A DNA stretch of 64,000 bases from Thamnidium elegans (Eukaryota; Mucoromycota; Mucoromycetes; Mucorales; Mucoraceae), in the NCBI GenBank assembly GCA_025201345.1, contig JAIXMG010000013.1, positions 310,001-374,000 on the forward strand, read 5' to 3'. This document shows positions 57,280 through 64,000 of the stretch, piece by piece. The translations under genes and the position numbers were made by a program. The notes under the pieces were generated by a model that did not search any database, was not told the DNA's origin, and saw nothing but the letters and a program-made list of their open reading frames with translations. Positions within the stretch are counted from its first letter, which is position 1. Each line of letters starts with the position of its first letter.

Positions 57280-59058
57280 TTAAGCTACTGGAGCCTCCTC
57301 CAAGTTAAACTTGGCTCTTTTATTTTTCCAGGCTATATCAATATGAAAGCTACTTTCTCTATCAGCAGTAGACTCCAGAAAGCGATCATAATTAGCCCAC
57401 GTAGTCCCTTGCTTCCCTTCTTCCCAAGAGAAAGTATAATACTGAACGCCTTTGATCGAAACAAGAACTTCTCTCAATTGAGCATGATGAGCAAAATGGA
57501 GTCTTGCGATACCGCAAGTACGATGAGAAAAGTCACCAGTGATCCTAAACTCCTCCAGCATTGGACACGATTGCAGTAAAAACATTAAAACATGATTAAC
57601 TCGATCCATCTCGACACCTGGTTCACAGTTTATTTCGATGTCCAAGCATTTGATATTACATTTGTTGATTGTATTCAAAGCAATAGTGTCTTCTTCGTCA
57701 ACTTTAATTGAATGTAGTGTCAGCGATTCTAACAAGGGTAAAGTTTTTAATATTTCTACAATATTGTTATAGTGCACGATGAAATCAAGGTGGAGATGCC
57801 CCAAGTTTAAAAGGTCAAGAGACAGTCTTGCCAAGATGACAGAAAGTGGAGAAGTGAGAGATTCATTTATATCCAAATCCCAAGCGTATAGTGTTAATTC
57901 GTTCAGTGTTTTTGCTTGTGATGATTTACTGATATAGTCTACTTGTGTTTCCATTTCTTCGTTTTTGTCTGCAAACATGTACATCTCTCTCACTTTACCT
58001 TGACTACTGTCAATAGCTTCCAAAATATCCGGTGTAATTGGGTAAAGTTGCCCACTATAGTAGCTTAATGCCGAAGTATTGCGAATTATTTGAATGATTG
58101 GTTTCTTAAAATCGTTTATCACAGGTACACCGTCATAGTTTGACAACTCTAAAACCATGTCTTGTAATTTGGTATACTTGGAGCTAATGTAACTTAACCA
58201 ATTTGCTAAAGTTTTTTGAGACCTCTGAAGCGTGTGTAATGTTGAAAATGAATTGACGTAAAATGTAAAATCGATCTTTTCCACTCCGGTAGCCGGATCT
58301 CCACAGGTGATGCTTTTAAAAGGGAAAGTTCTAGCATTGCAATCGAACGACATGCAGACAAAGTTCAATTGTAGTTCTCGTAAATTTGGCAAGTTGCTAT
58401 GAATGTTTTCCATATCGTTTAATCCCAGCACCGGTTTTTCAAAATGAAGATATTTCAGCGCCGGTACGTACTGCAAATGCTTTATTAATTCTTTCACTAT
58501 GGGGATCACTCTCTGCATTGTCGCCACTCCATAGTGTTGATCCAAGTGTAAGCGTTGAAATGAGACCGAGAGTTTGGTCAAGCTGGTAAGTATAGACGAT
58601 TTAAGAATCAGAGTCACAAATGGCAGTCTTTCCAAGGTCACCCGAATAAACTGTATCTTCTTCCATTTTTGAAGTTCGCGTTGATAGAACTGTGTAGATG
58701 GAAGGCTGGTAATAGCTCTACGTTTCAGCCGTCTCTCTTCCCATGATTTGTCTTCCTCTGACCATTCAAGCTCTTGCAGGTTGGGAAAGTACCGAGGCAA
58801 AAGCAGTATATAATAGGCATCTAATCGACAGTTATCCACAGCTAGCATCTTTACCTGCTGTCCTAGATGCGGGTTGCTGTCGATAGTTTCAATCGCTCTA
58901 TTGAGCCGATCTATACTGTTTATTTTGAGTTTGTCGTATAAACAGTGGTCTCGGATAATATAGTACCACTTCTTGCAAACCAATGTTTGACGTGCCCTTT
59001 CCGATTTACTTAAAAGTAAAACGATAGAAATGAATTGCTCTATTGGTAGCTTATCCAT
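57280..59058 (-). CDS. F-box protein with leucine-rich repeats
   Basis: A single exon of 592 residues. The N-terminus MDKLPIEQFISIVLLLSKSE followed by RARQTLVCKKWYYIIRDHCL is an F-box, the Skp1-binding module of SCF ubiquitin ligases. The rest is built from leucine-rich, LRR-like segments (YFPNLQELEW, LPNLRELQLNFVCMSF, LLNLGHLHLDFIV, LPLLESLTLHSIKV, CPMLEEFRITGDF). Those segments would recognise substrates. The ATG at 59058 is preferred over a non-ATG codon just upstream. Large F-box/LRR families with poor conservation are common in Mucoromycota, so the target is unknown. Confidence 0.87.
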   Translation of the reverse strand: MDKLPIEQFISIVLLLSKSERARQTLVCKKWYYIIRDHCLYDKLKINSIDRLNRAIETIDSNPHLGQQVKMLAVDNCRLDAYYILLLPRYFPNLQELEWSEEDKSWEERRLKRRAITSLPSTQFYQRELQKWKKIQFIRVTLERLPFVTLILKSSILTSLTKLSVSFQRLHLDQHYGVATMQRVIPIVKELIKHLQYVPALKYLHFEKPVLGLNDMENIHSNLPNLRELQLNFVCMSFDCNARTFPFKSITCGDPATGVEKIDFTFYVNSFSTLHTLQRSQKTLANWLSYISSKYTKLQDMVLELSNYDGVPVINDFKKPIIQIIRNTSALSYYSGQLYPITPDILEAIDSSQGKVREMYMFADKNEEMETQVDYISKSSQAKTLNELTLYAWDLDINESLTSPLSVILARLSLDLLNLGHLHLDFIVHYNNIVEILKTLPLLESLTLHSIKVDEEDTIALNTINKCNIKCLDIEINCEPGVEMDRVNHVLMFLLQSCPMLEEFRITGDFSHRTCGIARLHFAHHAQLREVLVSIKGVQYYTFSWEEGKQGTTWANYDRFLESTADRESSFHIDIAWKNKRAKFNLEEAPVA

Positions 59059-59525
59059 CAAATATTACTTTTTCGTTATATAAACACGTAAAAAAAAAAA
59101 AGAGAGAGAAGGAAAGGAGAAGGAATAAAAATAAACCAGGTCTATTATTTATATATTTATATAAGTGAAAAATCATTGGCTGATTTTTCTTTTGTACTCC
59201 AAACATGCTTCTTCCTATCATACACACTACATACAAATGTAAAATAAAAGAAAACGCGACTACGATATAAAAAGATAATTCAGGGCACGAAAGAAAAAAA
59301 AAAAAAAAAAAAGTTATTTTTTGGAGAAAGTTATCTTCAAATTTATTAAAACATCTTGTATCCATTATTTTGTTATTTACATGACAGTATGGGAGGGAGG
59401 GGAAGGGAAAAAGGATGCAATAACAATTTTTTTTTTCTTTTTTTTTTTTGGTGGTGGGTTCTATATTATTTCCTGTCTTTTTTTTCTTTTTTGTATGTAT
59501 TTCTAAGTATATTTTCCATTACAAT
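59059..59525. other. Intergenic region
   Basis: Leader side of the F-box gene and 3' flank of the PA2G4-like gene. T- and A-tracts and a G-rich patch (GGGAGGGAGGGGAAGGG near 59391) are present. No gene. Confidence 0.5.
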
Positions 59526-61082
59526 TTACTCCATATCCATCTCAACATCTTCCTTCTATTAAAAAGAGAAAAAAAAAAAAGAGAGTTAGTAAGTTAAATA
59601 AACAAATAAAAAATCTGATAACCTACCTCAACACGACGATCACCAAAGACAACTTCAGTAGCGGGTAAAGGCTTAGCTTGTCTAATTTCCTTGGGTGCAG
59701 CTGTCTTCAAAACGTTGGCAGCGGTAGTGAATTCGGGTATGCAGTATTGAGAGTGAACATAAGGAAGTTGTAAGTTACGGGTGTTACGAACGGGACCTTC
59801 AGCAGCGACTAAAACGGTACCCTTGAATTGAGCAGCAATATCAGAAGGAAGCTTGGTACGCATAACGGGGTAAGCAGTAATAAGTTCATGGGCCAATAAA
59901 GAGGTAAGACCAAGACGGGCCATGTTACCAGATAAAGAGCGAGTAGCGAAAGGGAAAACTGTATGGTTAGCGTTAACTTCAGCATAAGCTTGACGAGCAG
60001 ACTTCATCTTGAGTTGGTATGACTTGTTTACATCTCTTTGATAAACGAAAGGCTTATATTCAGTGTTCTTAACTTCACCGGAACCGGTGGACAAAACAAC
60101 GTTTAATTGGTAAACTTGACCAGCCTCAACTTCGAAATCGAACTTATCCAAATCTTGAACAATTAATTCATCGAGGAAACGGTTCTCAATATCCTTTCCA
60201 GCACGTAAAACGAAACGCTTCATAGGAGAAGAGAATGTACCTTCAACAGGTTGACAACGGAAATAAGCAGCAATCTCAGTGATAACACGAGTAATTTCAG
60301 AAGCCTAAAATTTAATGTATAAGTAAATCACTTTCATATATATCTCTTGTTTCCATGACAATTTTTTTTTAAAAAAAAAATTACCTTGACACCGGGACGG
60401 AGCATACGCAAAGCAGCTTCATATGCAAAGTGAGTAGCAGCAACAACATCAGCGGCTCTACCAGTAATGGGTTCTTGAGTGTTGTTAGCAACAATGGTAG
60501 TGTGTGCAGCAGTAGCAATATAACCATCAATATGAACACCTAACTCACTATAACATTTATATCTATCAGCGCATAGAACTTCTTAAAGTATAAAATAAAA
60601 AACTTACATCTTAACAACGTCACCGGCCTTTAAAGTTTGATCGTTTTCGGCAAGAGGGGAGAAATATTGAATATAGTTGTTGACAGAAACACAAGTAGGT
60701 ACAGCAATACCTCTTTCAGTAGATTTATACATATTCTTGGTCTATTTTTTTTTAAGGGCAAAAAATTAATTTTTTTTTCTAGATCTCGAAAATAGTTAAC
60801 TTACTTGAGCTTTGATAAGATCGTCACCGAATTGACAAAGATCGCAGACGGAAATACCGGCAGCAACCTTGCTAACAACTACAGGAAGGACGCCTATAAA
60901 AAAAAAGAGGTTTAATCGACTTGATCTACTGAAACATAGAAAAGGAGGGTAACTGATTGCTTACCGTTGACAATATCAGCAGCGAGTTGATACTTTTCCA
61001 AGGTAACAGGGTTGGTTAAAGAGTTATCGGCCTCGAACTTGGAAGCGGGGTAACTTAAAGACATCTCCATATTGGCAGCCAT
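59526..61082 (-). CDS. PA2G4/EBP1-like protein (methionine-aminopeptidase fold)
   Basis: Pita-bread-fold relative of type II methionine aminopeptidase that binds ribosomes and nucleic acid (human EBP1/PA2G4, fission yeast Cdb4). The six exons are 60965-61082, 60805-60893, 60608-60741, 60385-60547, 59627-60304 and 59526-59555, giving 403 residues. Conserved blocks include [60 protein letters not shown] and [40 protein letters not shown] matches human [20 protein letters not shown]. The family has lost peptidase metal ligands. It lacks the human Lys-rich C-terminal tail and ends in an acidic VEMDME carried by a tiny last exon. Confidence 0.92.
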
Positions 61083-61444
61083 TTTTTTAAAATAAGTATT
61101 TTTTAGTGTTAAAAAAAAGTTTATATGAAGAGTTTTCGATTTTTTTTATTCATGTCTTTTTTTTTTCTTTTTTTTTTTTGGGTTCAGAAAAAAAAAGCCA
61201 CCCATAATTAAAAGACCGTTTTCGGCGTCTAACTAGCTCAATGCAAATAAATCACTTTTTAATGTTGACACTTTTATGGTTGTATAGCTACTCTAGTTTC
61301 CTTTAAACCTTTAATGTAATTTTTTGTTCATTATAATAGAAACTAGTTAATATAAACGAACATAAAAAAAGGGGGCTATGATATAAATTTACAAATTAAA
61401 ATATATATTTATTTACTTTCAATAAAGAAAAAAAAGGGTTATTT
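61083..61444. other. Intergenic region
   Basis: Promoter side of the PA2G4-like gene and 3' flank of the next minus-strand gene. T-tracts and A-tracts only. Confidence 0.5.
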
Positions 61445-62779
61445 TTACATAATAGTACATTTATCGTTGGTGCTCTCTCTTGGGTTATAGACAGACTTCT
61501 GTCTTCTAACCTGCGGTTCTTCTTTTTTTTCCACAGTATGGTTTTGTGGTACAGCCATATTTGGCGTATAATAAAAACCATTGCCGCCTGGTGGCATATA
61601 GGGCTGTGGTACCATCATGGGCTGCTGATAGTAAGGCGAATACATTTGTTGAGGCATGAAGTACATAGGTTGTGCAGCCACATTGGTATTAGTATCAGCC
61701 TTGTCCTTATCTGATGACTTTTTCTTTTCATTTTTGGTCTTTCTGGTGGGGGTCTTAAACGCCATAGGACGTTTTGGTTTAGTCGCTTTAATAGATGGTA
61801 TCTTTTTAGGAGGAACTGTCACTCTTTTTACGACCACTTTCTTAGTTTTCTTAGGTGGTACTACAACTGGTTCTTCTTCAGATTCTTCTTCTTCTTCTTC
61901 TTCTTCAGTATTTTCTTCTGCTTCTATTTGATGATATTCTTGGTAGCATTCTTCTTGCTGAGTATGGTTACGCTGTCCTTTCCACCATCCTTTTGGCTTC
62001 TCTTCTCGAGGTTTCCAAAAGCTAGGTTTTTTTTCAATAACAGGCACCGGGAAATACTCTTCGGCCTCAACGGGTGCTGGTTCTCTTTCCTTCTTTTTTG
62101 TAATTTTTTCTGGTTTCTTTGCTATATTTTCTTGTTTCTTACTCTTGTACTGCTGATGTACTGATTTTGCTAGCGTGGCTGCTGTAGCTGCAGCGGCAGC
62201 AGCTTCAAATTCTTTGTTTTTATTTGCTCGAGAAGATAAAGAACGTAAAAAGCTTTTTTTCTTCTTTAGTTGAGGTTGACTACTTGCATTTAACATGTGA
62301 TGAGGCACTGGCTCTTCAACTGGTAACGATGGTACTGGTACGCGAGCAATTTTCTTAGCTGGGGTAGGTTCTTCTATTACAGAAATGGCTGAAGCTGGGA
62401 CAGGTGAATTAACGTCAGTAATGGCAGAAGTAGGAATATTAGTAGGAATATTAGAACTAGCAGTGGGAGTAGCGGTAGTGAGAAATTTAGCGATAGGAGA
62501 TGATATTAATGGTGCTTGATGAGCCGGTGACATGAACTGTCTTTCCAATAGCATTTGCTGCTGCTGTTGTTGCAGTTGTTGAAGTAAAAGCCAATCACTA
62601 TTATTACCAAAGTGCGGAGGAGAAGACATATTGTTTGAATATCTTGAGTTTTGGAGTAATTGGTTATATAATTGATCTTCATGCGTGGTTACTGCAGGAG
62701 TTGTACTTCGGTTTACATTTTGAAATACGCTGTTTAGCAATTGATCAGCATATTGATTGTAAGAATCTGGTGAAGTCAT
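61445..62779 (-). CDS. Low-complexity protein with C-terminal CaaX box
   Basis: A single exon of 444 residues with no recognised domain. From the N-terminus: an Asn/Ser/Gln-rich part (LLLQQLQQQQQQMLLERQF), an Ala run (EFEAAAAAATAATLAK), Lys-rich stretches, an acidic run (EENTEEEEEEEESEEEPVVV), a Lys/Pro-rich block with KKVVVKRVTVPPKKIP, then a Gln/Pro/Tyr-rich region (MYFMPQQMYSPYYQQPMMVP). It ends NDKCTIM, a CaaX sequence with Met last, the class preferred by farnesyltransferase. Membrane attachment by a farnesyl group is therefore predicted. The role is unknown; a disordered scaffold at a membrane is the simplest inference. Confidence 0.8.
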   Translation of the reverse strand: MTSPDSYNQYADQLLNSVFQNVNRSTTPAVTTHEDQLYNQLLQNSRYSNNMSSPPHFGNNSDWLLLQQLQQQQQQMLLERQFMSPAHQAPLISSPIAKFLTTATPTASSNIPTNIPTSAITDVNSPVPASAISVIEEPTPAKKIARVPVPSLPVEEPVPHHMLNASSQPQLKKKKSFLRSLSSRANKNKEFEAAAAAATAATLAKSVHQQYKSKKQENIAKKPEKITKKKEREPAPVEAEEYFPVPVIEKKPSFWKPREEKPKGWWKGQRNHTQQEECYQEYHQIEAEENTEEEEEEEESEEEPVVVPPKKTKKVVVKRVTVPPKKIPSIKATKPKRPMAFKTPTRKTKNEKKKSSDKDKADTNTNVAAQPMYFMPQQMYSPYYQQPMMVPQPYMPPGGNGFYYTPNMAVPQNHTVEKKEEPQVRRQKSVYNPRESTNDKCTIM

Positions 62780-62998
62780 AATAATTCGCAGTAAAAATAA
62801 AAATAAAAATAAAGAGAAGAAGTGGTAATTAGAAAAAAAGGAAAAAAGAAGCCCTTATAAAATAATCTTATTTTAGTAAACTGTAAACAACTTGGCACTT
62901 GAGTTGTACAGAACTTCTCCGTTTGTGTACTGTATGCAAACATTTTCTATAATAAGAAAGCGTAAAAAAAAAAAGAAAGAAGGAATTGACTACTTTAT

Positions 62999-63977
62999 TT
63001 AAACTTTTTGATCTTTTTGTTCCTTTAATTCTTGAATCTGATAATGAAGAAAAGATAAGGTATTTAATAATTCTTCAACTAAATCTTGTTTTTTCTTTAA
63101 CGATTCAGCTCTTGATGCATTTTCTTCTATTGGGTTAATAATAGAGAGTAATTCCTCTTGTATCTCTTCTTGTTCCTTAATTTCTATCTTTAACTTATCA
63201 ATACGCTTTTTGATCGTAGCTCTGGTACGAATAGCAATTTGCTTTTTCTCTCTGATCTCTTGTAATTTATTTTGTTTTGTATCTCTTTGTTGCTTTAAAT
63301 GGTTTAATTTCTCGATAAGTTCTTGTGCGTTTGTTATTTCGACGACGACAGCTGGTCCTTGTAACTTCTTAACAACTTGGTGATGTATAGTGACTGCGTG
63401 TCTATGTCTGGATACAGGTGTAGATTCAGCCACTACTGTTTCGCATCGTTCAAGTTCTGTTTGTATATGAAAGCTGGGTTTTTTTGTGCCTTTGGTTAAA
63501 ATAGGTGATCCTGTAGGTGAAGCTGATTTATTTAACTCTGCAAAGTTCTTTTTTGTCGTGTTTTGGTTTTTTGTATTATTTTCTGTAGCAGTTTTTCCTT
63601 TAACGTCATTTGCTTTTGCCTTCTCATTGGTTTCAATCTTTTTTTTTTTGTAAAAAAAAAAAAACAGTGTCAATATGATTATTCCCCTTTTGATAACAAT
63701 TGAATTACCTTTACATAATGTGTCTTTGATCTGGTTTGTTGACTAGTTACATTGCCCTTGATTAAACCCTAGAATATACTTTATTTAATCACTACGAAAT
63801 ATATACGTGAGGTAGTTTCTGTCCGATTTACCTTGAGAGAATCTTGGTCTGTTATAGAGCTCTACATTTTTAAATAAATGAAATTAATCGTTATGTTTAC
63901 TCAATGCTGTTTTAGATTACATTTTCATTATGGTTCTCTGTTCTTAATACAGGTAAAGTATTCTCTTTATTGTTCAT
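62999..63977 (-). CDS. Coiled-coil hypothetical protein
   Basis: I assemble four exons: 63921-63977, 63832-63861, 63709-63768 and 62999-63637, giving 261 residues in frame. The first three are very short (19, 10 and 20 codons). The start MNNKENTLPVLRTENHNEN is the best ATG visible, though another exon could lie beyond the window. A disordered N-terminal third (SASPTGSPILTKGTKKPSF) leads into a conserved-looking HAVTIHHQVVKKLQGPAVVV, then a long coiled coil (about 140-258; KKRIDKLKIEIKEQEEIQEE). I do not recognise the family; structural or cytoskeletal partner proteins look like this. Confidence 0.72.
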
Positions 63978-64000
63978 TCTAATCTTTAAAGATATGGTTA

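Noticed and set aside
61656..62164. Hydrophobic plus-strand ORFs opposite the CaaX protein
   Set aside because: Phe/Leu-rich text is the complement of Lys/Glu-rich codons; artefact.
1..64000. CRISPR arrays, operon-type defence loci or a secondary-metabolite cluster
   Set aside because: The genes are intron-rich eukaryotic housekeeping units on both strands with own promoters. No spaced direct repeats, synthase megagenes or co-directional functional cluster are present.

Overview
This is a eukaryotic nuclear window from a compact, AT-rich fungal genome. Nearly all genes are split by short introns (about 50-90 nt, GT...AG) packed with poly-T and poly-A tracts. The gene content is fungal: chitin deacetylase, a PHO81/NUC-2 type SPX-ankyrin-GDPD protein, a CRT10-family WD40 protein, a KHA1-type cation/H+ antiporter, Trs130 and a yeast-type monofunctional dihydroorotase. 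Animal-like genes that yeasts have lost (CUL4, QTRT2, a DNAAF5/HEATR2-like HEAT protein) point to an early-diverging fungus, most likely Mucoromycota/Mucorales. That placement is inference. I rebuilt exon structures by hand; every multi-exon model kept below closes in frame to an integral number of codons.

Layout. 1-13 kb: end of ribosomal protein eS8, a CRT10-like gene, orotate phosphoribosyltransferase, an MDR oxidoreductase, a divergent cyclin-dependent kinase, a K+/H+ antiporter and thioredoxin reductase. 13-17.3 kb: gene-poor, with a probable retroelement relic, a 28-copy 9-bp minisatellite and degenerate ~39-bp repeats. 17.3-22.1 kb: mitochondrial-type cysteine synthase, an unknown acidic/Ser-rich protein and two tandem paralogous Cys-rich small proteins. 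22.1-27.3 kb: a decayed region with a broken Vps18 C-terminus and orphan coding fragments. 27.3-38.2 kb: dense genes for cullin-4, TRAPPII subunit Trs130/TRAPPC10, a Spartan-like protease, TAF10 and an ATF/CREB bZIP factor. 38.2-41.1 kb: gene-poor. 41.1-50.4 kb: an AT-hook protein, a DNAAF5-like HEAT protein, dihydroorotase, QTRT2 and a DUF8032-like regulator. 51-64 kb: chitin deacetylase, PHO81-like protein, F-box protein, PA2G4/EBP1-like protein, a CaaX-box low-complexity protein and a coiled-coil protein.

The genes are mostly independent housekeeping units, as expected in a eukaryote. Two de novo pyrimidine enzymes (dihydroorotase and orotate phosphoribosyltransferase) lie 42 kb apart and are not clustered. 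Cullin-4 and the Spartan-like protease both belong to replication-coupled proteolysis, and both carry PIP-box-like peptides. I found no CRISPR, operon-like defence system, tRNA or rRNA gene. The points most worth following are the DNAAF5-like dynein-assembly factor in a probably non-flagellated lineage, the CDK with PTTTIRE and DLG motifs, the Vps18 relic, the tandem Cys-rich pair, the GC-AG intron in the antiporter, and the farnesylation signal on a low-complexity protein.
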